This document shows, piece after piece, positions 10,384 to 19,672 of a DNA stretch of 59,272 nt. Source of the stretch: JADYZU01 sp964540965 (GTDB taxonomy: Bacteria > Pseudomonadota > Alphaproteobacteria > Rhodobacterales > Rhodobacteraceae); the NCBI GenBank assembly GCA_964540965.1, contig CAZIOT010000020.1:1-59272 (forward strand), read 5' to 3'. Position 1 is the first letter of the stretch; each line of letters starts with the position of its first letter. The translations under genes were made by a program, and so were the position numbers. The notes beneath the pieces were generated by a model that made no database searches, was not told where the DNA came from, and was given only the letters and a program-made list of their open reading frames with translations.

Positions 10384-10992
10384 ATGGACTACTCGACACT
10401 GATCCCCTATTTCATGGCGCTGGCGGCGCTGACCGCGGCGCCCGGCCCGGTGATGGCGGTGCTGATCGCCCGCTCGCTTGGCCGCAACTGCAAAGGCGCC
10501 ATCGCCTTTGCCGCGGGCCTTTGTGCCGGCGACGTGGTGGCGGTCTGCGCCGTCGTGCTTGGGGTCGGGGTCTGGCTGGACGGGCGGCCGGAATGGCTGT
10601 CGCTGGTCCGTTATCTGGGCGTCGCCTACCTGCTGTGGCTCGCGGTGCAGATGTGGAACGACCGTTCCGACCTGAGCGCCGCCGCCGTCCGCAGGACCGG
10701 CTGGCTGGCCTCTGCCGGCGCAGGCATGGCACTTTGCCTTGGCAACCCGTCGACCCTGCTGATCTACATGCTGCTTTTGCCCGGAGTGGCCCCTGCCGGC
10801 ATCGCCGGGGCCGGACATATGGTGCCGCTTCTGATCGCGACCCTTGCCGCTGTCGGCGGGGTGTTCTTCGGCACGATCCTGCTGACCCGGCTGATGGGCC
10901 GGATCGTCGCCTCGCCGCGCTCGACCATGGCGCTCAGCCGGATCTCTGCCGGGGCGGTGGCGGCAACCTCGCTCTGGATCCTTGCCGTCTGA
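10384..10992 (+). CDS. LysE/RhtB-family amino-acid exporter
   Basis: A 202-aa inner-membrane protein with about six hydrophobic helices and the family N-terminal signature (FMALAALTAAPGPVMAVLIARSL-like; GAIAFAAGLCAGD). LysE/RhtB proteins export amino acids or analogues by proton exchange; the substrate cannot be told from sequence. The start ATG follows GGGAGG by about 5 bases. It is 93 bases downstream of the response regulator on the same strand, so it could be a target or co-transcribed. It converges with the MOSC gene. Confidence 0.85.
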   Translation: MDYSTLIPYFMALAALTAAPGPVMAVLIARSLGRNCKGAIAFAAGLCAGDVVAVCAVVLGVGVWLDGRPEWLSLVRYLGVAYLLWLAVQMWNDRSDLSAAAVRRTGWLASAGAGMALCLGNPSTLLIYMLLLPGVAPAGIAGAGHMVPLLIATLAAVGGVFFGTILLTRLMGRIVASPRSTMALSRISAGAVAATSLWILAV

Positions 10993-10996
10993 GGGG

Positions 10997-11689
10997 TCAC
11001 GCCAGCGGCGTCTCGAGCCGCTGCCGCCACTCCTCGACCCGGCCGCTGTCCAGCCGGGCCAGGGCCAGCCGGCGCCAGCTTTCCGGCAGGTCGGGCAGGG
11101 CGGCAAGATCGGCCAGCGCCGTCCGGTTCAGCCTGTCGCGGTAAAGCACCTGCGCCACCCGGTCGAGCGGCCAGTCGGCCTGCGGTCGCGCGACCAGCGC
11201 CGCGCCATCCCCCACGACCACGCGGCCCGGCTCGACCACGCGGAAATACCAGCCGCTGCGCCCGGTGTCCTGCACCCGGCGGGCCATGTCAGGCAGGCCA
11301 AAGCGCAGGTTCAGTTTCCAGCACGGCTGGCGCGACTGGCTGACCTGCATCAGCGCCTCTCCCACCCGCCAGAGATCGCCAAGGCACAGGCCGGCTTCGT
11401 CGATGCCATCGACGGCCAGATTCTCGCCAAAGCCGCCGTGGCGCAGGTTGGGGGTGCCGGCGGGCAATTCGGCCGCCCAGAGCGGGTAATGCGCCACCGG
11501 ATAGCAATGCACCGCCTTGTCCGGCCCGCCATGGCGGTGCGGGTCGCCCTGTTCATCGCCTTGCAGCCCCAGGGCGCCCGCCATCACCGCCCCGGCAACC
11601 GGCCGCTTGTCGATGGCCGAGGGCTGGCCCTGCGGACCGAAGGGGGCGGAGCGGCCAAGGCACAGGGCGGCGATGCGGAAGGCGGTCAA
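10997..11689 (-). CDS. MOSC domain protein (YiiM-like)
   Basis: A 230-aa cytoplasmic protein with a MOSC beta-barrel and a C-terminal three-helix (3-alpha) extension, as in E. coli YiiM, a molybdenum-dependent reductase of N-hydroxylated compounds. The presumed Mo-cofactor Cys is Cys123 in SRQPCWKLNLRF. Other family signatures are HRHGGPDKAVHCYP (51-64) and GGFGENL (85-91). The start ATG overlaps the stop of the upstream redoxin gene (ATGA), so the two are co-translated. Specific substrate unknown. Confidence 0.85.
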   Translation of the reverse strand: MTAFRIAALCLGRSAPFGPQGQPSAIDKRPVAGAVMAGALGLQGDEQGDPHRHGGPDKAVHCYPVAHYPLWAAELPAGTPNLRHGGFGENLAVDGIDEAGLCLGDLWRVGEALMQVSQSRQPCWKLNLRFGLPDMARRVQDTGRSGWYFRVVEPGRVVVGDGAALVARPQADWPLDRVAQVLYRDRLNRTALADLAALPDLPESWRRLALARLDSGRVEEWRQRLETPLA

Positions 11690-12144
11690 GCCTCGCCCTC
11701 CGCCATCAGGGACATGATCTGCGCGCCCAGGGCCATATCCGGCACCTGCCCGAAATGCCGCGCCCGCATCTGTCCCTGACGGTCGAACAGCACCAGCGTC
11801 GGCGTGCCCTCAAGCTGCCATTCCTCCATGGTCCGGGGCATCGGATTATGCTTGCCCGGCTGATCCACCGCCACCGGAAACCGGATGCGGTATTCATGCA
11901 GGAAGGCGCGCAAGGCCACGGGCGTCATCGCCTCGTGATGCTCAAAGACCGAATGCAGCCCGATCACCGCCACCCGGTCGGGCGCAAAGGTGGTGGCGAT
12001 GCGGCCGGCCTGCGGCAGGCCGTGGGTGACGCAGCCGGGGCAAAGCATCTGGAACACCTCGACCGCCAGCACCCGGCCGCGGAAATCCGCCAGCGTCAGG
12101 GGCTGGGCCGTGTTGAGCCATTCGGCAGCGTGGATCGTGGTCAT
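11686..12144 (-). CDS. TlpA/AhpC-like redoxin with CPGC motif
   Basis: A 152-aa thioredoxin-fold protein of the peroxiredoxin/TlpA type. The redox motif is Cys35-Pro-Gly-Cys38 (FQMLCPGCVTHGLPQ) and there is a cis-Pro region (GTPTLVLFDRQGQ). No signal peptide is seen, so it is probably cytoplasmic. It forms a bicistron with the MOSC gene, which fits a role in keeping an oxidation-sensitive enzyme reduced (inference). Confidence 0.78.
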   Translation of the reverse strand: MTTIHAAEWLNTAQPLTLADFRGRVLAVEVFQMLCPGCVTHGLPQAGRIATTFAPDRVAVIGLHSVFEHHEAMTPVALRAFLHEYRIRFPVAVDQPGKHNPMPRTMEEWQLEGTPTLVLFDRQGQMRARHFGQVPDMALGAQIMSLMAEGEA

Positions 12145-12195
12145 GCGGACCTCATGCGAATGGGGGCGGCGGGGGATGCCCGCCGCCCGAAATGA

Positions 12196-12951
12196 TCAGT
12201 TGTTCACCCGGCCCGGCAAGCTCAGATCGCCCGAGGCCACGTCGAACACATCGGTCACGCACAAAAGCGGCGCGTGGACATCGGCGCTGACCCGCAGCCC
12301 GGCCGTCACCCCGTCAAAGCCCGCGGCCTCGACCGCGCCGATGTCGGCAAAGGGCACGCGGATCTCGACGGTCTCGGCGCTCAGGACCGGCTGCCAGCCG
12401 GGGCTGTCGATCAGGATCGGCAGGCCCGGCCAGGTGGCGGGCAAGGACGGGGTCGTGCCTTCGGGAATGTCGATCACCTTGAGGGCGCCCGGCCCGCAAG
12501 CCTCGTCCGGGCCAAGCACGACCCAATGGCTGTGCCACAGGTCGCCGTCATTGCCCAGATCGCCGTCGCCGTTTTCGTCGAACAACGGCGTGTCGTCGAA
12601 ATCGGGATGCGCGGTGGCGGTCAGCGCGAGGATCCCCGCGCCGGCGTCAAAGCCGATGGTGGCGGGGTCAAGGCTGGTCGGCCAGACATAGGCAAAGACC
12701 TGCGATCCGGCCAGGGCGCCGGTCGCCGCGGGCCGCGATTCGCCCGCAGCGCCGGACACCGCCATGTGGAAGACCGCGATATTGCCTTCGGTGGTGATCC
12801 TGGTGTGGACGATGTCAAAGGGCGCCGCCGTGCCGCTTTCGGCGGCGATGCCGCCGGAATGGTCATGCGTGCCATCGGCAAGGGTCGCGGCGGGAAGGGC
12901 GGCCAGCGCCGCAAGCAGGGCGGCTTGGCGCGGGGCGGGAAGTCGTGTCAT
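12196..12951 (-). CDS. secreted hypothetical protein with an acidic Asp/Asn loop
   Basis: A 251-aa protein with a Sec signal peptide (hydrophobic region about 8-25, likely cleavage near TLA-DG) followed by HDHSGG. It carries a DENGDGDLGNDGD stretch resembling a calcium-binding loop, and only two Cys (in EACGPG and LLCVTD). I do not recognise a characterised family. It is 51 bases upstream of the redoxin-MOSC pair and 78 bases downstream of the Cys-rich marR gene, all on one strand, so all four could form one regulon. A periplasmic metal- or ligand-binding role is a guess. Confidence 0.6.
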   Translation of the reverse strand: MTRLPAPRQAALLAALAALPAATLADGTHDHSGGIAAESGTAAPFDIVHTRITTEGNIAVFHMAVSGAAGESRPAATGALAGSQVFAYVWPTSLDPATIGFDAGAGILALTATAHPDFDDTPLFDENGDGDLGNDGDLWHSHWVVLGPDEACGPGALKVIDIPEGTTPSLPATWPGLPILIDSPGWQPVLSAETVEIRVPFADIGAVEAAGFDGVTAGLRVSADVHAPLLCVTDVFDVASGDLSLPGRVNN

Positions 12952-13029
12952 GATGGATCGTCTCCTGTCTTTTCCAGGTGGTGGACAAAAAGGACGTCCC
13001 GTCCGTTGCCGCGGGCGGGGCGTCCGGCT

Positions 13030-13656
13030 TCAGGCGCAGGCCGTGTCAAGGCGCTGCCAGTTGGCCACGGCCTGGGTCGCCGGGGCCAGTTCGTGTTCAC
13101 CGCAATCCAGCCGCAGCTCGGCCGGCCCGAAGGCAGCGTTCACGAAATCGCAGTGATGCGGGCGCGCCGCATCGCCATGGACATGGGGCCGGAAGAACCG
13201 GCAGGTCGCGCACATCCGCTGCACCGGGATCGCGCCGGCCTCTTGCAGGCTGCGGATCAGGCGCTGAAGGCTGGCCAGCATCTGCGCGCGGTCGGCGGCG
13301 GACAGGGCGGCGATGGCATCGGTCAGGGCGGGGGGGGCGGCGGGGATACCGGCAGCAACCTCGCGCCCGCGGGGGGTGGCGCAGAGCAGCCGGGCGCGGC
13401 GGTCATCGGGATCGGCTGCGCGCTCGGCCAGCCCCTTGGCCACCAGCGCGGCCACCGTGTCGCTGGCCGACGCGGGCGACACCCCCAGATGCGCCGCCAG
13501 ATCGGCCGCGCGCTGCGGGCGCTGCACGATGCGCGCCAGCATTTCGGCCTGCGCCGGGTTCAGCCCGAACGGCGCCCCCGCCTGCCAAAGGCCGGCACGG
13601 CCCAGCGCCGACAGCCGACCCAGCCCCGCGATGATCTGTTGCAGTTGATCCGCCAT
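13030..13656 (-). CDS. MarR-family regulator with a four-cysteine C-terminal extension
   Basis: A 208-aa winged-helix regulator. The MarR core spans about 10-135 (NPAQAEMLARI, SPASASDTVAALVAKGLAER, wing DPDDRRARL). Beyond it is an unusual extension with Cys149-x2-Cys152, Cys169 and Cys185 plus His158, 160, 167 and 168. This spacing could hold Zn or an Fe-S cluster. I chose ATG 13656; the frame extends 26 codons upstream but would then cover the putative operator. It leads the genes for the secreted protein, redoxin and MOSC protein, and probably regulates itself and them. Confidence 0.82.
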   Translation of the reverse strand: MADQLQQIIAGLGRLSALGRAGLWQAGAPFGLNPAQAEMLARIVQRPQRAADLAAHLGVSPASASDTVAALVAKGLAERAADPDDRRARLLCATPRGREVAAGIPAAPPALTDAIAALSAADRAQMLASLQRLIRSLQEAGAIPVQRMCATCRFFRPHVHGDAARPHHCDFVNAAFGPAELRLDCGEHELAPATQAVANWQRLDTACA

Positions 13657-13671
13657 ATCGCGCCCTCCGCA

Positions 13672-13700
13672 CGATATGATTAGGACTCCTGCGTATATCG
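13672..13700. promoter_or_regulatory. putative operator of the Cys-rich MarR regulator
   Basis: A 29-base interrupted palindrome centred on C13686. The outer arms CGATAT (13672-13677) and ATATCG (13695-13700) match perfectly. The inner arms AGGA (13682-13685) and TCCT (13687-13690) also match; the four bases between them on each side do not. It lies 15 bases upstream of the marR start, where a repressor would block the promoter. Confidence 0.6.
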
Positions 13701-13752
13701 AAGTCAAGCCCTCGCCGGACCCATGGCGGCGCAAACGGGATCTGTGCTGCCG

Positions 13753-14391
13753 CTACTTCGCAATCAGGTCGGGAAGGGTGGCGAAGTCGGCAAAGGCGGC
13801 GCGGTGCGGCAGTTCGGCAACCGGGGTTTTCCGGTAGCCTTCGGTGAACAGGAAGAACGGCAGGCCGGCGGCGGCGGCGGTCGCGGCATCGACTTCGCTG
13901 TCGCCGACATAGGCGGCCGCGCCACCGCCCAGCGCGGTGATGCAGGCCAGCGCCGGGGCCGGGTCGGGCTTGGTCACCGGCAGGCTGTCGCCGCCGATCA
14001 CCACCGCGAAATGCGGCGCAAGGCCAAGGTCGGCCAGCAAGGACCGCGCTGGCGCCTCGGGCTTGTTGGTGCAGACCGCCAGCACATGGCCCGCGGCGCG
14101 CAAGGCGTCCAGCGCCTGCGGCACCCCCGGATAGGGCCGGGTCAGGACCGATGCAGCGGCGTTGTAATAGCCCAGCACCACCTGCGTCAGCGCGCCATGC
14201 CGGGCGGGGTCGATGCCGCGCGCCGCCATCACCCGCGCAACCAGCCTTGGCAGGCCGTTGCCGATGAATCCGGTGACCGTGGCCAGGTCGAGCGGTTCCA
14301 GCCCCTCGTCCGCCAGCATCCGGTTGGCCGCGGCATGGATGTCGGGCGCGGAATCGACCAGGGTTCCGTCAAGGTCGAAGATCAGGATCAT
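13753..14391 (-). CDS. cbbZ: phosphoglycolate phosphatase CbbZ
   Basis: A HAD-superfamily phosphatase (212 aa) that removes phosphate from 2-phosphoglycolate, the toxic product of RuBisCO oxygenation. Visible motifs: DLDGTLVDS at the N-terminus (nucleophile and acid/base Asp), CTNKPEA (motif II), KPDP (motif III Lys) and YVGDSEVD (motif IV). I chose ATG 14391 because it overlaps the upstream stop as ATGA; ATG 14403 would add four residues. It is the last gene of the cbbF operon and stops before the MarR operator. Confidence 0.93.
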   Translation of the reverse strand: MILIFDLDGTLVDSAPDIHAAANRMLADEGLEPLDLATVTGFIGNGLPRLVARVMAARGIDPARHGALTQVVLGYYNAAASVLTRPYPGVPQALDALRAAGHVLAVCTNKPEAPARSLLADLGLAPHFAVVIGGDSLPVTKPDPAPALACITALGGGAAAYVGDSEVDAATAAAAGLPFFLFTEGYRKTPVAELPHRAAFADFATLPDLIAK

Positions 14392-14930
14392 TCCGCCCGC
14401 CATTTGATCGAACAGCCCATCGAGGGCACCTGTTCGCGCGGCCCCTGCCCGGTCCGCGCCACCTGCACCATCGCTTCAAACAACTCGCGCCGCGCCCCCT
14501 CGGGCGCCGGGTTGCGGCCCGAGGCGTCGAGCCGGCCGCGATACTGCAAGCCGCGCGCCGCGTCGAAGCCGAAGAAGTCCGGGGTGCAGGCCGCGCCCCA
14601 GGCGCGGGCGACCTCCTGGCTTTCGTCGTAGAGATAGGGGAAGGGCAGCGACAGCTGCCTCATCGCCTCGAAACCGTCCTCGGGCCGCTGCGCCGCGTCG
14701 TTGGACGAAATCGCCGCCACGCCGATGCCGATGGCCTGCAGGTCGCCGGCGTCGCGGATGATGCGGTCAAGCACCGCCCGGACATAGGGGCAATGGTTGC
14801 ACATCCAGATGATGAGCGTGCCGTTCGGCCCGGCAATGTCGTCAAGGCCATGGATCCGGCCGTCGGTCGCCGGCAGGCGGAAACCGGGCGCCTTCCAGCC
14901 GAAATCGCAGACCGGGGGCGAGACGGGCAT
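14388..14930 (-). CDS. thioredoxin-like (peroxiredoxin-family) protein inside the cbb operon
   Basis: A 180-aa redoxin-domain protein with the motif Cys44-Asn-His-Cys47-Pro-Tyr-Val typical of the 'thioredoxin family, CxxCPYV' group. It also has DESQEVARAWGAACTPDFF, with an extra Cys at the cis-Pro-like region. No signal peptide is seen. It overlaps rpe by one base upstream (TGATG) and cbbZ by four downstream, so it is firmly part of the Calvin-cycle operon. That placement suggests redox protection or thiol control of Calvin-cycle enzymes (inference). Confidence 0.8.
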   Translation of the reverse strand: MPVSPPVCDFGWKAPGFRLPATDGRIHGLDDIAGPNGTLIIWMCNHCPYVRAVLDRIIRDAGDLQAIGIGVAAISSNDAAQRPEDGFEAMRQLSLPFPYLYDESQEVARAWGAACTPDFFGFDAARGLQYRGRLDASGRNPAPEGARRELFEAMVQVARTGQGPREQVPSMGCSIKWRAE

Positions 14931-15610
14931 CAGGCCGCCCCTTCCGCCGCCGTGCGGATGGCGCGGATGTTGGCGCCATAGACGCCGGGATCATCCACCG
15001 AGCCGCCCTTGAACACCGCCGATCCCGCGACCAGCACATCGGCACCCGCCGCGGCCATCAGGGGCGCGGTGACGGGATCCATTCCGCCGTCGATCTCGAT
15101 CTGCACCGGGCGGTCGCCGATCATCTCGCGCAGGCGGCGGACCTTTGCCGTCATGTCGAGGTATTTCTGCCCGCCGAAACCGGGGTTCACCGTCATGACG
15201 CAAACCAGATCCGCCAGATCCAGAAGATGTTCGACCGCCGCGGCCGGGGTGCCGGGGTTCAGCGCCACGCCGGCCTTCATCCCCGCGGCACGGATCGCCT
15301 GCAGGGTGCGGTGGATATGCGGCCCGGCCTCGACATGGGCGGTCAGGATATCGGCGCCGGCCTTGGCATAGGCGTCGATATAGGGATCGACCGGCGCGAT
15401 CATCAGGTGAACATCCATCACCGTCTTCACATGCCGGCGAAAGGCGGCGACGGCGGGCGGGCCGAAGGTCAGGTTGGGCACGAAATGCCCGTCCATCACA
15501 TCGACATGCACCCAGTCGGCGCCCTGATCCTCGATCGCGCGGATCTCGCGCCCGAAATCGGCGAAATCGGCCGACAGGATCGACGGCGCGATCAGGATCC
15601 GCCGGCTCAT
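14930..15610 (-). CDS. rpe: ribulose-phosphate 3-epimerase
   Basis: Interconverts D-ribulose 5-phosphate and D-xylulose 5-phosphate (also called CbbE). It is a 226-aa TIM barrel of the usual length. Signatures: IAPSILSADFADFG, metal ligands His35 and Asp37 in HVDVMDGHFVPN, His70 in MDVHLMI, the NPGFGGQKY loop and EIDGG carrying the catalytic Asp. It overlaps cbbA upstream by four bases (ATGA) and the redoxin gene downstream by one base. Confidence 0.95.
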   Translation of the reverse strand: MSRRILIAPSILSADFADFGREIRAIEDQGADWVHVDVMDGHFVPNLTFGPPAVAAFRRHVKTVMDVHLMIAPVDPYIDAYAKAGADILTAHVEAGPHIHRTLQAIRAAGMKAGVALNPGTPAAAVEHLLDLADLVCVMTVNPGFGGQKYLDMTAKVRRLREMIGDRPVQIEIDGGMDPVTAPLMAAAGADVLVAGSAVFKGGSVDDPGVYGANIRAIRTAAEGAA

Positions 15611-16656
15611 ACCGTGCCCGCCCGGTAACGGCGCGCCATGTCGTCAAGCGGGATCACCCTGATGCCGCTCGCCTGCCCTGCGGTGCCGAAGGCCTCGAAC
15701 CGTTCGCGGCACAGGTCGCGCATCGCATCCATCGCCGGTTTGAGGAACTTGCGCGGGTCGAATTCGCGCCGGCTGGTCATTGCCACCTTGCGGAACTGCG
15801 CGGTCATCGCCATGCGGCAATCGGTGTCGATGTTGACCTTGCGCACGCCGTGGCGGATGCCGCGGACGATTTCCTCGACCGGGACGCCAAAGGTCTGGGG
15901 CATCTCGCCACCGTATTCGTTGATGACGTCCTGCAACTCCTGCGGCACCGAGGACGAACCGTGCATCACCAGATGCGTGTTCGGCAGGCGGCGGTGGATT
16001 TCCTCGATCACGCCCATCGCCAGGATGTCGCCATCAGGGCGGCGGCTGAACTTGTAGGCGCCATGCGAGGTGCCGCAGGCGATGGCCAGCGCATCGACCC
16101 TGGTGCGGGCGACGAAATCCACCGCCTGATCGGGGTCGGTCAGAAGCTGGCTGTGGTCGAGCGCGCCTTCGGCGCCATGGCCGTCCTCGGCCTCGCCCTC
16201 GCCGGTTTCAAGCGAACCGAGCACGCCCAGCTCTCCCTCGACGCTGGCGCCGACCCAATGCGCCATATCGGACACCCGGGTCGTGATCGCGACGTTGTAG
16301 TCATAGCTGGCCGGGGTCTTGGCATCGGCCATCAGGCTGCCGTCCATCATCACGGATGTGAACCCGTGGCGGATCGCGGTCAGGCAGGTCGCCTCGTCAT
16401 TGCCGTGGTCCTGATGCATGCAGAGCGGGATGGAGGGATAGATCGCCGCCAGCGCCTCGATCATCTTCGAAAGCATGATGTCGTTGGCATAGGACCGCGC
16501 GCCGCGGCTGGCCTGGATGATGACCGGAGCGTCGACGGCCCTGGCCGCCTCCATGATCGCCAGCCCCTGCTCCATGTTGTTGATGTTGAAGGCGGGCACG
16601 CCGTAGCCGTGTTCGGCGGCGTGGTCGAGAAGCTGTCGCAGGGTGATAAGCGCCAT
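15607..16656 (-). CDS. cbbA: fructose-bisphosphate aldolase, class II (Calvin-cycle subtype)
   Basis: Condenses DHAP with glyceraldehyde 3-phosphate (or erythrose 4-phosphate) in the Calvin cycle. A 349-aa class II, Zn-dependent enzyme. Visible features: PAFNINNMEQ, Asp83 and His84 in MHQDHGN, the VEGELGVLG segment with a metal-binding Glu, the HGSSSVP phosphate-binding loop, and NIDTD near the C-terminus. It lies 23 bases downstream of cbbG and overlaps rpe. Confidence 0.96.
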   Translation of the reverse strand: MALITLRQLLDHAAEHGYGVPAFNINNMEQGLAIMEAARAVDAPVIIQASRGARSYANDIMLSKMIEALAAIYPSIPLCMHQDHGNDEATCLTAIRHGFTSVMMDGSLMADAKTPASYDYNVAITTRVSDMAHWVGASVEGELGVLGSLETGEGEAEDGHGAEGALDHSQLLTDPDQAVDFVARTRVDALAIACGTSHGAYKFSRRPDGDILAMGVIEEIHRRLPNTHLVMHGSSSVPQELQDVINEYGGEMPQTFGVPVEEIVRGIRHGVRKVNIDTDCRMAMTAQFRKVAMTSRREFDPRKFLKPAMDAMRDLCRERFEAFGTAGQASGIRVIPLDDMARRYRAGTV

Positions 16657-16679
16657 TCTGTCGAACCTTTATGCGGGAA

Positions 16680-17681
<1,002 letters not shown>

Positions 17682-17690
17682 GTCGGTCTT

Positions 17691-19661
17691 TTAGATCAGG
17701 GATTTCGCTTTGTTCGCAACCGCTTCGGCGATGATGCCGAAATGGCGGTAAAGGTCGGGCGCCGGGGCCGAGGCGCCAAAGCCCGTCATGCCGACAAAGC
17801 CGTCGGTATGGCGCAACAGGCTGTCCCAGCCCTGACGGATCGCCGCCTCGACACCGATGCGCGGGGCGTCCCCCAGCACGGTGTCGCGGTAGCTGTCGGG
17901 CTGCGCCGCGAACAGGTCGAACGACGGGGCCGAGACTATGGCGGCGCGGATGCCGTCCGACGCAAGCAGGGCCGCGGCGGCGGTCGCGATCTCTACCTCG
18001 GATCCGGTGGCGATCAGTGTCAGGTCGCGCTCCGCACCGCCGCGCAACAGATAGGCGCCGCGGGCGGTCAGGTTTTCGTCGGCGGTGTCGCGCAGGGTCG
18101 GCAGGTTCTGCCGCGACAGCGCCAGCAGGATCGGGCGGTCGGTCGTCGACATGGCAATTTCCCAGGCCTCGGCGGTTTCCACCGCATCGGCGGGGCGCAG
18201 CACCGTCAGGTTGGGGATCGCGCGCAGCGAGGCGAGGGTTTCCACCGGCTGGTGGGTCGGCCCGTCCTCGCCCAGGCCGATGCTGTCATGGGTCATCACG
18301 AAGATCGTGGGCACCGCCATCAGCGCCGCCAGCCGGATCGCCGGGCGGCAGTAGTCGGCGAAGACAAGGAAGGTGCCGCCATAGGGGCGGAAAAGCCCGT
18401 GCAGCGCGATGCCGTTCATCGCCGCCGCCATGCCATGTTCGCGCACGCCGTAATGGACATAGCTGCCGCGAAAATCCGCGGCTGTGACCGCCGCCTGCCC
18501 CCTGGAACGGGTCAGGTTCGATCCGGTCAGGTCCGCCGACCCGCCGATGGTGAAGGGCAGTGTCGTGTTCACCACCTCAAGCGCCATCTCGCTGGCCTTG
18601 CGGGTGGCGACCTTGGGTCGTTCGGCCAGAAGCCGCGCCTTGTGCGCCGCCATCGCCGCGGACAAGGGCGCCGCGTCGCGGGCGCAAAGCGCGCGGAACG
18701 CCGCCGCATCGGGATGCCCGTCAAGCCGGGCCTGCCAGTCCTCGCGCGCCCTGGCCCCCCGCGCGGCAATGCGCCGCCATGCCGCGCGGACGGGCTCGGG
18801 CACCTCGAACGGCGCATGTGGCCAGCCCAGATGGGTGCGGGCCGCCGCGATCTCGGCCGTGCCCAGCGGCGCGCCGTGCACGTCATGCCCGCCCTGCTTG
18901 TTCGGGGCGCCAAAGCCGATCACCGTCCGGCAGGCGATCAGGCTGGGCCGCGGATCGTCCTGCGCGGCGGTGATCGCGGCGGCGATGGCGGCGGGGTCGT
19001 GCCCGTCGCAAGCGACCGTGTGCCAGCCCGAGGCGGCAAAGCGCGCCATCTGATCGGTCGAGGTCGCCAGATCGGTATCGCCGTCGATGCTGATGCGGTT
19101 GTCGTCCCACAGGACCACCAGCCGGCCCAGCCGCAGATGGCCGGCCAGGTCGATGGCCTCGTGGCTGACGCCCTCCATCAGGCAGCCGTCGCCGGCGATG
19201 ACCCAGGTCCGGTTGCCGGCCAGATCGGGAAAGCGGGCATGGGCAAGGCGTTCGGCCAGCGCCATGCCGACGGCGGTGGCGATGCCCTGACCCAGCGGGC
19301 CGGTCGTCATCTCGATGCCGCTGGCATGGCCATATTCCGGATGGCCGGCGGTGCGGCTGCCCAGCTGGCGGAAGGCGCGGATCTGGTCGATCCCCATGTC
19401 GTCATAGCCCAAGAGGTGATGGATCGCATAAAGCAGCATCGAGCCATGGCCGGCCGACAGCACGAAACGGTCGCGGCCGGGCCAGTCGGGCGCCGCCGGG
19501 TCAAGCGTCACGAAGCGGTTGAACAGGACGGTGGCGACATCGGCCATGCCCATCGGCATGCCGGGATGGCCGGAATTGGCGGCCTGCACCGCATCCATCG
19601 CCAGCGCGCGGATGGCGTTGGCCATGGTCCTTTCGTCGACGGCGGGAAGGGGCGCGTTCAT
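17691..19661 (-). CDS. cbbT: transketolase
   Basis: A thiamine-diphosphate enzyme that moves two-carbon units between sugar phosphates in the regenerative phase. It is 656 aa from ATG 19661 (AGAGGT upstream); the longer open frame upstream overlaps cbbP and is discarded. Signatures: ANSGHPGMPMGMAD near the start, the ThDP motif GDGCLMEG...N (157-188), HSIGLGEDGPTHQP-like segment and RPADAVETAEAW in the pyrimidine domain. It is 11 bases downstream of cbbP. Confidence 0.96.
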   Translation of the reverse strand: MNAPLPAVDERTMANAIRALAMDAVQAANSGHPGMPMGMADVATVLFNRFVTLDPAAPDWPGRDRFVLSAGHGSMLLYAIHHLLGYDDMGIDQIRAFRQLGSRTAGHPEYGHASGIEMTTGPLGQGIATAVGMALAERLAHARFPDLAGNRTWVIAGDGCLMEGVSHEAIDLAGHLRLGRLVVLWDDNRISIDGDTDLATSTDQMARFAASGWHTVACDGHDPAAIAAAITAAQDDPRPSLIACRTVIGFGAPNKQGGHDVHGAPLGTAEIAAARTHLGWPHAPFEVPEPVRAAWRRIAARGARAREDWQARLDGHPDAAAFRALCARDAAPLSAAMAAHKARLLAERPKVATRKASEMALEVVNTTLPFTIGGSADLTGSNLTRSRGQAAVTAADFRGSYVHYGVREHGMAAAMNGIALHGLFRPYGGTFLVFADYCRPAIRLAALMAVPTIFVMTHDSIGLGEDGPTHQPVETLASLRAIPNLTVLRPADAVETAEAWEIAMSTTDRPILLALSRQNLPTLRDTADENLTARGAYLLRGGAERDLTLIATGSEVEIATAAAALLASDGIRAAIVSAPSFDLFAAQPDSYRDTVLGDAPRIGVEAAIRQGWDSLLRHTDGFVGMTGFGASAPAPDLYRHFGIIAEAVANKAKSLI

Positions 19662-19672
19662 GGGCAGACCTC

